This document shows, in pieces, positions 1 to 8,901 of a DNA stretch of 64,000 nt. A program made the position numbers and the translations under genes. Under the pieces are notes generated by a model that saw nothing but the letters and a program-made list of their open reading frames with translations, had not been told where the DNA came from and made no database searches. Numbering within the stretch: position 1 is the first letter of the stretch; each line of letters starts with the position of its first letter. Source of the DNA: JAGNRR01 sp964409905 (GTDB lineage Bacteria; Bacteroidota; Bacteroidia; Chitinophagales; Chitinophagaceae); contig CAYPET010000001.1 of assembly GCA_964409905.1 (NCBI GenBank), forward strand, positions 124,001 through 188,000, written 5' to 3'.

Positions 1-698
1 TACAATTTGAAGGAGCCAATGAATCATCTCCCCGGGCTGAAGCGCGTAATGGGATATTATCATTGCATGCAAACGGTAGTGGCTTAAAACAGCGTGGCGG
101 GTATAGCCCGAGGCTTTTTGACAGGCTGTAGATAAGGAAAGCCGGTTTTGGAGGCCTGCGTTTTGCGTAGCCAAATGGCATAGCCCATAACAGCCGGTGG
201 CTTGCCAAAAGGCGGAATGCAACCACTTGGCTGTGCAATTGGCATGCATGCCTGCCCCGCTTGGGTATGTGTTGGGCAAAAAAGAACACTTTTTTAGCTG
301 CCAATGGCCGAGCCACGTTGCCCTTTTGCCGTAGCAAGCAGGGTGCTATCCGTAGCAAGCCGTGTACTTCCCGTAGCAAGCAGCGCGCTAACAGTAGCAA
401 GCCGAGCGCTTACAGTAGAAAAATAGTGTAGCGTATGGGGTGATTTTTGCAGCGTGGCTATGTTTTTTGCCGTAGAAATGACAAGAATAGCCGGCCTGCT
501 GCCCTATAATGGCAGCGCATAGGCTACCCTCGCCTGCGTGCCTGCCGAGCCGCCGCGCGGGGCAATGCTTATTAGCTTGTAGCCTGCTGATTTTTGTATA
601 TACTTGGCTGTATGTGGGAAAGAGGGATGATGATTTTTGTGCGGTGGCCTGCTCACTTTTGCCTTTCTTAGCTTGTGGGCTTACTTTCACAGCCGAAA
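1..698. other. Non-coding or decayed region upstream of truB
   Basis: I find no convincing gene in these 698 bases. Short open stretches run in from the left edge (one closes with TAA at 88-90, another with TAG at 129-131), but neither resembles a known protein end. The DNA looks richer in G+C than the genes that follow and is full of short recurring words such as GTAGCAAGC, GCATGCATGCC and GGCTTGCC. It holds the 21-bp tandem repeat at 330-434. It could be a degraded gene, a minisatellite or a long leader of truB. The sequence alone does not separate these. Confidence 0.5.
330..434. repeat. 21-bp tandem repeat, four good copies plus a degenerate fifth
   Basis: Units start at 330, 351, 372, 393 and 414. 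Units 1-4 share the core GTAGCAAGC followed by a variable 11-12 bases that often contain GCGC or GTGC. The fifth keeps only GTAG. The period of 21 is a multiple of three, so a frame crossing it would stay open, but no protein family is recognisable on either strand. Confidence 0.75.
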
Positions 699-1475
699 AT
701 GAAAAAAGCAATGCAGGATTTGGATGTGGCCGAAGGGGAACTGCTGCTGCTCAACAAACCGCTGGGCATAACTTCCTTTGGCTTGGTTTTTCAAATAAAA
801 AACTGGCTGAACTCACCTCAAAATGCGCATCTCGTGAAGCAAGTGATGGTAGACGGCAAGCGCATTAAGGTGGGGCATGCCGGCACCTTGGACCCGCTGG
901 CCGATGGCCTCATGATGATATGCACCGGCAAATGGACCAAACGCATCAACGAGTTTATGGGGCTCGATAAAACCTATACGGGTAGTATGCGGCTGGGCTA
1001 TACCACCGCCTCCTACGACCTGGAGCATCCGCCCGAAAACCCACGAGCCACCCACCACATCACGCCGGAAATAATAGAAGCCGTGCGGCAACAATTTTTG
1101 GGAGAGATTATGCAATACCCGCCGCACTACTCGGCCATCAAGCAGGATGGACAAGCTTCTTATACCTTGGCGCGGGCCGGTAAAGAAGTAAACATGGCCG
1201 CCCGGCAGCGTACCATACATGCCTTGCAGCTGGATAGTAGTCAATTGCCCTACCTGCATTTTAGTGTGCGATGCAGCAGCGGCACCTACATTCGTTCCTT
1301 GGCGCATGATATTGGCGAAGCCTTGGGTTGCGGGGCCTATCTGGCATCTTTGCATCGGGTGGCCATAGGTGATTATGCATTGGAAGATGCGTACAGCCTA
1401 CCCGAGCTGATAGCGTATTTTGGCAGCGAAGCCAAGCTGCGGACGATAGCGCCTAAGCCCGAGCCACCGCTTTAG
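699..1475 (+). CDS. truB: tRNA pseudouridine(55) synthase TruB
   Basis: Converts U55 in the T-loop of tRNAs to pseudouridine in the cytoplasm. The 258-residue product has the TruB start (LLLLNKPLGITSF) and the catalytic motif GHAGTLDPLADGL, whose Asp is the nucleophile. PPHYSAIKQDGQ and RCSSGTYIRSLAHDIG are further family motifs. Length suits a form with little or no PUA tail. I take the ATG at 699; a GTG at 675 would add eight residues. The stop overlaps the stop of the convergent SPFH gene by four bases. ribF, a common neighbour in other bacteria, is not here. Confidence 0.95.
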   Translation: MKKAMQDLDVAEGELLLLNKPLGITSFGLVFQIKNWLNSPQNAHLVKQVMVDGKRIKVGHAGTLDPLADGLMMICTGKWTKRINEFMGLDKTYTGSMRLGYTTASYDLEHPPENPRATHHITPEIIEAVRQQFLGEIMQYPPHYSAIKQDGQASYTLARAGKEVNMAARQRTIHALQLDSSQLPYLHFSVRCSSGTYIRSLAHDIGEALGCGAYLASLHRVAIGDYALEDAYSLPELIAYFGSEAKLRTIAPKPEPPL

Positions 1476-2383
1476 TTGCCGTTGAGTATCACGGGTGTTT
1501 TGTTGGGTATTACAATGACCTTGGCATTTTCGGAAGTGGCCATTTCTTTGTAAGCTTTTATTTGTTCATACTCTAGCTGGTTGCGCGTGAGCCCCTGATT
1601 GATAATGCGCTGATAATCGGCTATACCTTGCGCTTCCACGCGTTTACGTTCGGCTTCTTGCTTTTCTTTTTGCAATACGAATTGCATTTTCTGCGCGTCT
1701 TGCTCGGCACTTATTTTTTCTTCGATAGCCTGCTTTACTTTTTGCGGCAACTTGATATTGCGTACCAAAAGATTCTCGAGCATGATGCCTCTTTTCTTAA
1801 ACTCCTTATCCATGGCTTTAAAAATGCGATCCTGAAATTCGTCGCGCTTGGAACCATAAATCTGTATGGCTTCGTAGTAGACGGCATTGTCGCGCACCTT
1901 GGTGCGGGCTACGGGGCGTACAATTTTTTCCCGGTAGTAAATACCCACCTGCTGCATGAGGCGCGGTGTTTCGTCAGGGATGAGGCGGTAGAGTATAGAT
2001 AAATCAATGACCACCTCCAGTCCATCCTTTGTGAGCACCTGTATGGCATCGTCGCCGGTTTTGTCGCCTTCGTCCAAGATGCCACTCATGGTATAGTTTT
2101 GGGTTTTGATGTCCAGCTTGTTGACTTCCACCAACGGATTGACTACATTGAGTCCTTCGCTGAGAATATTAGGCGAAATTTTTCCGAAGAGTGACTTAAC
2201 GCCAACAGTGCCGGCCTCAATTTGGATGATACTTTTTGACAGCACGCCCAACACAATCAGTAACAATCCCAGCCCGCGCACTGCTCGCTTTATTCTATTG
2301 GTTTGGGCCACATCCCGCAGGAATGAGCGCATGACCACATCTGTGGCAACTAAAAGAAGGATCCCGATGATGATAAATAGCAT
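1472..2383 (-). CDS. SPFH/band-7 (prohibitin-like) membrane protein
   Basis: A 303-residue member of the stomatin/prohibitin/flotillin/HflKC superfamily. Residues 1-17 form a hydrophobic segment and about 36-54 a second one. The SPFH domain follows (about 55-215), including the VLTKDGLEVVIDLSILYRL strand pair, then an Ala/Glu/Lys/Gln-rich coiled coil (about 215-265). Such proteins form membrane-bound oligomers that scaffold lipid domains or cage proteases, as HflKC does with FtsH. It is the last gene of a probable operon with a cytoplasmic serine protease 31 bp upstream, so a protease-scaffold role is a fair inference. The ATG at 2383 is chosen because it begins directly with the membrane helix; a longer frame to 2551 would run into the protease gene. 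Confidence 0.85.
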   Translation of the reverse strand: MLFIIIGILLLVATDVVMRSFLRDVAQTNRIKRAVRGLGLLLIVLGVLSKSIIQIEAGTVGVKSLFGKISPNILSEGLNVVNPLVEVNKLDIKTQNYTMSGILDEGDKTGDDAIQVLTKDGLEVVIDLSILYRLIPDETPRLMQQVGIYYREKIVRPVARTKVRDNAVYYEAIQIYGSKRDEFQDRIFKAMDKEFKKRGIMLENLLVRNIKLPQKVKQAIEEKISAEQDAQKMQFVLQKEKQEAERKRVEAQGIADYQRIINQGLTRNQLEYEQIKAYKEMATSENAKVIVIPNKTPVILNGN

Positions 2384-2414
2384 AATAATTGAATTTGCTT
2401 GAAAATACGACTTT

Positions 2415-3515
2415 TTAATTTTCCAACAGGCGTGGCTGGCAGTTAAACTGCTTGATAAGCAATTCTTGATACTTGTCGGCTTCCTCAAATACTGATTTGA
2501 ATATTTGCTTGCCGATGGTTCGCTCGATATCTGTTTCGTAAAACACAGCACCTATCACTATATCGTTACCATTTATACTAAATAGGGTGTATTTCATTTT
2601 GTAGTTTTCGCGAAGTAAAAATTCGTACAAGTCACCAATATTATCCTTGGGGAGTGTGCACAAAAAAGCATCGCAGGTGACAAAAAGATTTTCGGGGTTA
2701 AAACGAATTTTGATGGTAGCAGAACCTTCAACAACTTCCCAATAGTTTGGTGCAATGCGCGCTATTTGAACATTAAAATTAAGGTCTGACAAAATCTCTT
2801 CTATCACTTTGGCAATGCCGGTGAGGGTCACCTTGTCGCTGACTTGTTGGGTACTTATATCAATTTCCATTCCACAATTCGGGCAGTATTTGCCGTCCTC
2901 AATATTTTGGGCATCTACCAAAAACGAACATGCCGGACAACGCTCCACATAGGTACCCATTTTAGGCTTGTATTGCTCCAAGGCTTCCTTTAGATACATT
3001 GATGGCAAAGCAAAACCCAGATTATCACCACCTCGAATAATAAACGTATTCACCCCTATAATTTCGCCTTGCATGTTGACCAACGGGCCACCGCTGTTAC
3101 CAAGATTGATGGCTGTATCTGTTTGAATATATTTCAACCCATTCATGACGCGGTCGCGGCGCGATACTACACCACGGCTGGTGGAATAATTTAGGCCGTA
3201 GGGATGCCCTACTGCCAATACCTGGTCGCCATCGTGCAGTTCGTCATAATTACCCAATTTGAGATTGGGCAATTCGTCCCAATCGGGCGCTTTGATAAAA
3301 GCGAGGTCATACTTACTATCCACAAACAAAACATCAGCCAGCTCTTTTCTGAACTTTTGTGTTTTGATTGTGACGCGGGCATAGTCCTTCACCACATGAT
3401 GATTTGAAATTATCAGATTGTACTCCTTGAGGTAAAATCCCGACCCGGTAGAGCCGGGTGTGGCTATCTGAATGACACCTTCTTTGAAGTTTGATAAAAA
3501 ACTAGCTCGTTGCAT
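2415..3515 (-). CDS. Trypsin-like (HtrA-type) serine protease with zinc ribbon and YbjN/CesT-like tail
   Basis: The 366-residue protein has a chymotrypsin-fold protease domain with a complete triad: His40 (SNHHVVKD), Asp70 (KYDLAFIK) and Ser141 (NLGNSGGPLVN). There is no signal peptide and no PDZ domain, unlike exported DegP/DegS. A Cys4 zinc ribbon follows (CPAC at 193-196, CPNC at 211-214). The last 130 residues look like an alpha/beta YbjN/CesT-type fold also visible in the next gene upstream; this is my reading by pattern, not a database hit. A TTG at 3536 would add seven residues; ATG 3515 has a purine-rich run before it. It overlaps the upstream gene by 14 bp, suggesting translational coupling. 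Substrates are unknown. Confidence 0.85.
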   Translation of the reverse strand: MQRASFLSNFKEGVIQIATPGSTGSGFYLKEYNLIISNHHVVKDYARVTIKTQKFRKELADVLFVDSKYDLAFIKAPDWDELPNLKLGNYDELHDGDQVLAVGHPYGLNYSTSRGVVSRRDRVMNGLKYIQTDTAINLGNSGGPLVNMQGEIIGVNTFIIRGGDNLGFALPSMYLKEALEQYKPKMGTYVERCPACSFLVDAQNIEDGKYCPNCGMEIDISTQQVSDKVTLTGIAKVIEEILSDLNFNVQIARIAPNYWEVVEGSATIKIRFNPENLFVTCDAFLCTLPKDNIGDLYEFLLRENYKMKYTLFSINGNDIVIGAVFYETDIERTIGKQIFKSVFEEADKYQELLIKQFNCQPRLLEN

Positions 3516-4842
3516 ATTTTTCTTTTCTGAAGTCAAGTTTTGTTATTTCCATCAACATGGTTAGGCCGAAACTTTGCAAATTGGTATAATCAAAAGCTTC
3601 GGGATTAATATTGATCAGGGGATATCGATCGCGGTTTTCGTCATTTATAGAAGCGATTTTTTTTGCAATGGCCTCTTGATCAAATTGACCGGTTTGCTTG
3701 TCGTAGTAGCAGTCGGTATAGCCCATTGCCTGGTAGTAATCATTATGATTTACATGCATCATCACATCGAATAATTGTGTCGTCGGCTTTGGCAAGCTAA
3801 AGGAAAATTGTGAGTAGGCAATTGCATATTCCACCATTTCCATAACGATATCATCATGTCCGTTTTCTCGATACCACACAACGTTTTTCAGGGTGTTATG
3901 AATGGCTTCGATGACGTTCTTATAGTGAGTGGGCTTGGTGAGTGAAAAGGTATGCTTAGTGGTATAAAAATATTTTTCTGTTTCTTCATAATCCCATTGT
4001 TGCAACTCCTTTAATTTTCCCATCATCACCGCATTGCGCTCTATTGGCGTACTTTCCTGTATCATATTCCAGAATATTGAGTTGATTTCTTCCAACTTCT
4101 CTGTCAATCTCCCCTCGGGCAACAGAAGATAATCCAGTTTATAAATTAGGTTTAGTATCATGTAACTAATGCCCACCAAAAAAATATCAGCATTGAGGGC
4201 TTCAATGCGCTCAATGGTTTTATCTGTCCAATGCCTAAAAAAATCATACTTCACTTTTTTTTCTTTTTGGCTACATGGAATGATGTGGTCTATGCCGGCA
4301 GCTTCCAATACGCTAAAATCATCTACCAAAATATCATCTAACTTATCTGCTTGTATGCATAATTCCTTCAAGGCATAGTATAGCTTATATGGCGCTGCGG
4401 CTACAATATTGTTATAAATTTTCAGCTTTAATAAATCTTCTTTCAGATAAAACTTACTATAATAAAGGTCGAAATTTTCTTCCAATAGCTGACGCATAGC
4501 CGGTATAGAGCGTTTATTAAATTTGGCAATTGCCACGGATGCGCGTACGCAATTATTGTCTATCACACCCGTTATTTTTTTACTGCCTTGATAAATAGCA
4601 AAACAGGCACAATCAGCATCTTCATCAAACACAACATTGTCCAATTCATTATCGCGCAAATAGGTAAAAAAATGAACAATCGATTCACTATACTTTTTTT
4701 GGTCATAGCATTCCTTTGCTAATCTCCAAGCCTCTTGCTGTGCAGCGGTTTTGTTGTTGTCTGAGTATCGACCAAATATGGGTAAGTGCTTTTTTTCAGT
4801 CGTGTTGTTTTTTAGTGTAAATAGCTTATCAAACAATCCCAT
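3502..4842 (-). CDS. Uncharacterised protein with N-terminal YbjN/CesT-like region
   Basis: A 446-residue soluble protein with no signal peptide or membrane segment. Residues 30-60 resemble a TPR-like helix pair. About 66-175 shows a strand-strand-helix layout with LLEENFDLYYSKFYL and a later helix near AADKL-like residues, similar in arrangement to the tail of the neighbouring protease (LLRENYKMKYTLFSI then EEADKYQELL). The rest is helical with no family I recognise. It is first in the operon with the protease and the SPFH protein, so it may be an adaptor or substrate-presenting partner; that is inference. The ATG at 4842 is 26 bp from the pabA stop. Confidence 0.7.
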   Translation of the reverse strand: MGLFDKLFTLKNNTTEKKHLPIFGRYSDNNKTAAQQEAWRLAKECYDQKKYSESIVHFFTYLRDNELDNVVFDEDADCACFAIYQGSKKITGVIDNNCVRASVAIAKFNKRSIPAMRQLLEENFDLYYSKFYLKEDLLKLKIYNNIVAAAPYKLYYALKELCIQADKLDDILVDDFSVLEAAGIDHIIPCSQKEKKVKYDFFRHWTDKTIERIEALNADIFLVGISYMILNLIYKLDYLLLPEGRLTEKLEEINSIFWNMIQESTPIERNAVMMGKLKELQQWDYEETEKYFYTTKHTFSLTKPTHYKNVIEAIHNTLKNVVWYRENGHDDIVMEMVEYAIAYSQFSFSLPKPTTQLFDVMMHVNHNDYYQAMGYTDCYYDKQTGQFDQEAIAKKIASINDENRDRYPLININPEAFDYTNLQSFGLTMLMEITKLDFRKEKYATS

Positions 4843-4868
4843 AATGCCCTAAGGTAAAACCAATTTTA

Positions 4869-5435
4869 TCAGCAATAGATAAAGTTGTGTAAAATCTCTC
4901 GACCATATTCGCTCATATAACTTTCGGGGTGAAATTGTACACCAACGATTGGTAATTCGGTGTGCGCTATTGCCATCACCACACGGTTATTACAAAAAGC
5001 AGTTGGTTGCAGACTGGCGGGGCAATCTTCGGCTATAGCATACCAGGAGTGATACAAACCAACCTGAAATTGACGTGGCAAACGTTGAAATAATCCATCT
5101 TGCTGCACCACATTTATCTGACATCTTTCGCCGTGTTGCGGCTCTTGATACTGACGCAATTGCCCGCCAAAATGCTGTATAATGGCTTGATGCCCCAGGC
5201 AGATACCCAAACAAGGAATATGTGCAATATGCTGCTCTAGAAATGGCATTAAACCACCAGCCGCTCTGGGCAAATCCGGACCGGGAGAAACAATCATTTT
5301 ATCATAAGTAGTTATGCTGATATGATGTAAATCATCATTTTTTACAAGATCAACCTGTACATCATCAAAGCTGCGCAGCAATTCAATCACGTTGTACGTA
5401 AACGAATCATAGTTATCTATGAAAAGGATTCTCAA
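4869..5435 (-). CDS. pabA: Glutamine amidotransferase subunit of aminodeoxychorismate/anthranilate synthase
   Basis: Class I glutamine amidotransferase of 188 residues. It hydrolyses glutamine and passes ammonia to the chorismate-binding partner. The N-terminus FIDNYDSFTYN is diagnostic for the PabA/TrpG family. Cys79 in CLGICLGHQ is the nucleophile, and the His/Glu pair is in FHPESYMSEYG. It lies divergent to pabB, separated by about 60 bp, and no other trp genes are nearby, so a folate role is more likely than tryptophan, though the subunit can be shared. Confidence 0.93.
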   Translation of the reverse strand: MRILFIDNYDSFTYNVIELLRSFDDVQVDLVKNDDLHHISITTYDKMIVSPGPDLPRAAGGLMPFLEQHIAHIPCLGICLGHQAIIQHFGGQLRQYQEPQHGERCQINVVQQDGLFQRLPRQFQVGLYHSWYAIAEDCPASLQPTAFCNNRVVMAIAHTELPIVGVQFHPESYMSEYGREILHNFIYC

Positions 5436-5497
5436 AATTGGAACTTACTTTTAAGACACGAAAATAAGTTCAATTGTATACTCCTACCTTAGAAAAA

Positions 5498-6436
5498 ATG
5501 GCTTCAGCCATGAATGCGCTTTCGCAGCAGCGGCAACCCTTTTTTTTTGTTGTTGACTTCTTGGGTACCCAATTTGAAATCCTTCCATTACACGAATTGG
5601 CATCACATGCTATCGAAGTTGACTTTACAGGTAAGCCTTCCTCCATGCCCGGTCTTACTTTACAGCCAACTTTCAATTCGATAGCAAGCTATACTAAGCA
5701 ATTTGAACAGGTGATGCGCGAGATCCATTACGGCAATACTTACCTGTGCAATTTGACAACGGCCACCGCAGTGCAAACAGAGCAAGACTTACGTGAGATT
5801 TACAAAGCAGCCAATGCCAAATACAAAATACTATTCAAAAATCAATGGGTATGTTTTAGCCCTGAGACCTTTGTAAAAATTGATCATCGGGGCATTAGCT
5901 CGAACCCCATGAAAGGCACCATCAACGCCAACATACCAGATGCTGAACGCGCACTATTGAATGACCCAAAAGAAATTGCAGAGCATTACACGATTGTTGA
6001 CCTTATCCGTAATGACTTAAGTATTGTTGCAAAAAAGGTGACGGTCCAAAAGTTTAGATACCTCAGTAAAGTTCAAACAGCCAAAGGTGACTTACTGCAG
6101 ACCAGCTCGAAAATTGTGGGTGAGTTAGAAACTGATTACTTAGACAAAATAGGCAGCATATTCTGCGCCCTATTACCTGCCGGCAGCATCAGCGGAGCCC
6201 CGAAGAAAAAAACCATGGAAATTATACGTGCTACCGAAACTTATGACCGTGGATTTTATACCGGTGTGGCAGGTATATTCGACGGCACCAAATTGGACTC
6301 CTGTGTACTGATTCGGTTTATAGAAAAAACAACAACAGGAATGGTATATAAAAGCGGTGGCGGCATTACCAAATACAGTGATTTGCAAAAAGAATATCAA
6401 GAAGTAAAACAAAAAATTTATGTCCCTACTGCTTGA
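5498..6436 (+). CDS. pabB: Aminodeoxychorismate synthase component I (compact PabB)
   Basis: Aminates chorismate to 4-amino-4-deoxychorismate for p-aminobenzoate and folate. The chorismate-binding domain fills nearly the whole 312 residues, with SNPMKGTINA, LLPAGSISGAPKKKTMEII and YKSGGGITKYSD. The Lys of the MKGT motif matches the PIKGT nucleophile of PabB; TrpE has Ala there. It is much shorter than the roughly 450-residue E. coli enzyme because the N-terminal lobe is reduced. A TTG at 5474 would add eight residues; the ATG at 5498 follows a TACCTTAG promoter-like box at 5485. Its end overlaps the pabC-like gene by 17 bp. Confidence 0.92.
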   Translation: MASAMNALSQQRQPFFFVVDFLGTQFEILPLHELASHAIEVDFTGKPSSMPGLTLQPTFNSIASYTKQFEQVMREIHYGNTYLCNLTTATAVQTEQDLREIYKAANAKYKILFKNQWVCFSPETFVKIDHRGISSNPMKGTINANIPDAERALLNDPKEIAEHYTIVDLIRNDLSIVAKKVTVQKFRYLSKVQTAKGDLLQTSSKIVGELETDYLDKIGSIFCALLPAGSISGAPKKKTMEIIRATETYDRGFYTGVAGIFDGTKLDSCVLIRFIEKTTTGMVYKSGGGITKYSDLQKEYQEVKQKIYVPTA

Positions 6437-7007
6437 AAGTATCCGCATCGAAAACAAGCAATGGCACAACCTGAAATTGCATGAAGCCCGTATGATGCAT
6501 GCCAGACAGCAGCTTTTCGGCATATCAGAAAAAATCGATTTGGCTGCAACTATTCCAATTCCGATTTCTTTAAGCAACCACCGATATAAATGCAGAATTT
6601 TATACGGCTTAAGCATTGAAGAGGTGCAATTCGAACGCTATTTCCATCGGAAGGTTTCTGCATTGCACCTTGTAAAAGATGATACAATTCGTTATGCTTT
6701 GAAGTTTGCGGATAGAGCTTGTATTACCCAACATACCGAAGGGTTACCGGAAGATGCCGAAATTATTATCGTAAAAAAAGGTCTATTGCGTGATGCCAGC
6801 TACAGCAATATCGCCTTATACAATGGCTTGGTTTGGCATACTCCAGCTTATCCTTTACTAAAAGGCACCAAACGTCAAGAACTGCTAAGCAAAGGTTTGC
6901 TTGTGCCAAAAGTTATTAAAGTGGCTGATTTCAGTAAGTATCAAAAAGTCAGTTTTATCAATGCCCTAAATGATCTGGAAGAACGGACCTACATACTAAA
7001 AGCTTGA
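6420..7007 (+). CDS. pabC: Class IV aminotransferase-fold protein, probable aminodeoxychorismate lyase
   Basis: A 195-residue PLP fold-type IV protein. It would split 4-amino-4-deoxychorismate into p-aminobenzoate and pyruvate. The probable PLP Lys is in IRYALKFADR, and the cofactor-phosphate motif is DASYSNIALYNG; KGTKRQELL matches the family C-terminal motif. It is short for PabC (usually about 270). The 17-bp overlap with pabB supports a shared pathway and coupled translation. An alternative is a different small class IV enzyme such as a D-amino acid or branched-chain aminotransferase relative, but the context argues against it. Confidence 0.85.
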   Translation: MSLLLESIRIENKQWHNLKLHEARMMHARQQLFGISEKIDLAATIPIPISLSNHRYKCRILYGLSIEEVQFERYFHRKVSALHLVKDDTIRYALKFADRACITQHTEGLPEDAEIIIVKKGLLRDASYSNIALYNGLVWHTPAYPLLKGTKRQELLSKGLLVPKVIKVADFSKYQKVSFINALNDLEERTYILKA

Positions 7008-7051
7008 TGAAAGACGAAAAGCATGTACCTTTAAACTAGAATTTTATCATT

Positions 7052-8890
7052 ATGAAACACGTAATTTCAGTCTGTCTATTTGTATTCTGTATTCAGCTAT
7101 TGCAGGCACAGTCTTATCGAAAGACTGCATTTACAGCCCCTTTGAAGACGACAGTTTCTCTGGCCGACCCCAAGATTACAAACTATAGCCCCAAACTATT
7201 ACATGTAGACCAACACCCCGTCCCTTTTGCAGAATATGGTAATCAAAAACAATTAGCCAATGCACAACGTGCCTTGATCCCTACATCGAATGCCAGCAAT
7301 AAAACCTTGGGCAGTGCAAATAACCCAATTATCAGCAAAGGTTGGGCGGGTAACTTTGGCGGCATTCCGATGGATAATGATATCTGTGTGGCTAACAATG
7401 GCACCATCATCAGCGCCGTTAATTCCAACATTCGGGTTTATGATAGCAGCGGTAATTTGTTTTTGGCCCGCGATGTTGTTGATATGGATTCGGTGCTTGA
7501 CATTTTTACACGTATTTCTGACCCAAGGTTGCTTTATGACCCCAAAACAGATAAATACATTCTCGTATGTTTTAGTGGTAGCAGAAGTTGGGAGAGTAAT
7601 ATTATCATTGGTTTTTCAACTACCAATAACCCCTTGGATGACTGGAACTTCTATACGCTAACGGGCAATCCATTTAATGATTCTACCTGGAGCGATTACC
7701 CCATTATCTCTATTTCAGATAAAGATCTTTTTATGACGTTTAATCAAATTCAGGATAATATTGGTTGGCAAACAGGTTTCAGGCAAAGTGTAATTTATCA
7801 GATACAAAAATCTGATGGCTATGCCGGCAATGCATTACAGTATACATTGTGGGATAGTATTAAATTTAACGGTGTGTTATACCGGAACATTTGCCCAGCC
7901 AAATATCAAGAAACGAATATGCCTGATGATATGTATTTTGTTTCGGTACGAAATATGGCTATGAGTAACGACAGCATTTTTATTTTACACATCGATAATT
8001 CACACCAATCAGGTGTGGCAACGCTTACACATAAAGTAGTCAAAGCCCCCCTGAATTATGGATACCCGCCCAATGTACCAATGAAAAACGGCGATTCACT
8101 CATGACAAATGATGGTCGGATATTGGCTGCTATTTACGAGAACGATCATATCCATTTTGGCACAAATAGTATGAACCCGGCCTTTAACAATGCCGGAGTT
8201 TACCTGGGCGAAATTCAACAGCCAAGCAGCGCCAATCCAAGCGTTACCGCTTCTATATTTTCGGATCTTGGTGTCGAATACGGATACCCAAGTATGGCAT
8301 ATATGGGTGGTCCGGGCTCAGAACATCGGGTATTATTTACCTTTTCGCACTGTTACACAGATAGTTTTCCGGGTGTGAGCGCTGTATACAAAGATGGGAG
8401 CGGCAACTACTCTGATGTACTTCGTATTAAAGAGGGCTCGGGCACATTCAATTATCTTTCTGGCGGACAAGAACGATGGGGAGATTACTCGGGTGTGCAA
8501 ACAATGTATAACAATCCTAACGAAGCTTATCTCACAGGTACATATGCCAACGGCAATGCCTATCGTGCGTGGATTGCCAAAATAAACAACGCCGATTGGG
8601 CAGTAGGAACATCAACAATTCAAAAAGAGAATCAGCAAACCACCATTTTTCCAAATCCGGTAGAAGAACGTACCTTCAGTATCAGATTTAGCCTGGTTGA
8701 AAATGAGCAAGTAAAAATTAGTTTGTTGGATATACAAGGCCGTTTGATTAAAACGCTCATTAATCGTTCTTGTAACAAAGGCATCAACGAATTCTCCTTT
8801 AATACAGGATTATTAGTGAATGGTAATTATTTATTGCTTATACAAGGAGAGAAAGAAACCATTGCCACCAAGCAGCTACTTATTCGGTAA
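7052..8890 (+). CDS. Secreted protein with T9SS C-terminal sorting domain
   Basis: 612 residues with a Sec signal peptide (residues 1-19, ending LQAQ) and a type A T9SS sorting domain in the last 80 residues: FPNPVEERTFSIRF, VKISLLDIQGRLIKTL and the closing ATKQLLIR. It should cross the outer membrane through the type IX machinery and be released or anchored on the surface. The body is Asn-, Ser- and Trp-rich with repeated strand patterns such as NPLDDWNFYTLTGNPFND and WSDYPIISISDKDLFM, suggesting a beta-propeller; no catalytic family is recognisable. A TACCTTTA box lies at 7026. The gene ends 12 bp from the convergent iscA. Confidence 0.88.
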   Translation: MKHVISVCLFVFCIQLLQAQSYRKTAFTAPLKTTVSLADPKITNYSPKLLHVDQHPVPFAEYGNQKQLANAQRALIPTSNASNKTLGSANNPIISKGWAGNFGGIPMDNDICVANNGTIISAVNSNIRVYDSSGNLFLARDVVDMDSVLDIFTRISDPRLLYDPKTDKYILVCFSGSRSWESNIIIGFSTTNNPLDDWNFYTLTGNPFNDSTWSDYPIISISDKDLFMTFNQIQDNIGWQTGFRQSVIYQIQKSDGYAGNALQYTLWDSIKFNGVLYRNICPAKYQETNMPDDMYFVSVRNMAMSNDSIFILHIDNSHQSGVATLTHKVVKAPLNYGYPPNVPMKNGDSLMTNDGRILAAIYENDHIHFGTNSMNPAFNNAGVYLGEIQQPSSANPSVTASIFSDLGVEYGYPSMAYMGGPGSEHRVLFTFSHCYTDSFPGVSAVYKDGSGNYSDVLRIKEGSGTFNYLSGGQERWGDYSGVQTMYNNPNEAYLTGTYANGNAYRAWIAKINNADWAVGTSTIQKENQQTTIFPNPVEERTFSIRFSLVENEQVKISLLDIQGRLIKTLINRSCNKGINEFSFNTGLLVNGNYLLLIQGEKETIATKQLLIR

Positions 8891-8901
8891 GGCTTAAAAC
8901 G

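Noticed and set aside
278..295. A6G / CT6 hairpin in the left flank
   Set aside because: One G-C pair only; unlikely to act as a terminator.
388..868. Open frames on both strands before and over the start of truB
   Set aside because: Composition is odd, there is no family signal, and they cross the minisatellite and the truB start. They look like chance frames in GC-richer DNA.
813..1355. 180-codon frame antisense to truB
   Set aside because: It mirrors the codons of a clear TruB protein; no independent motif or start signal.
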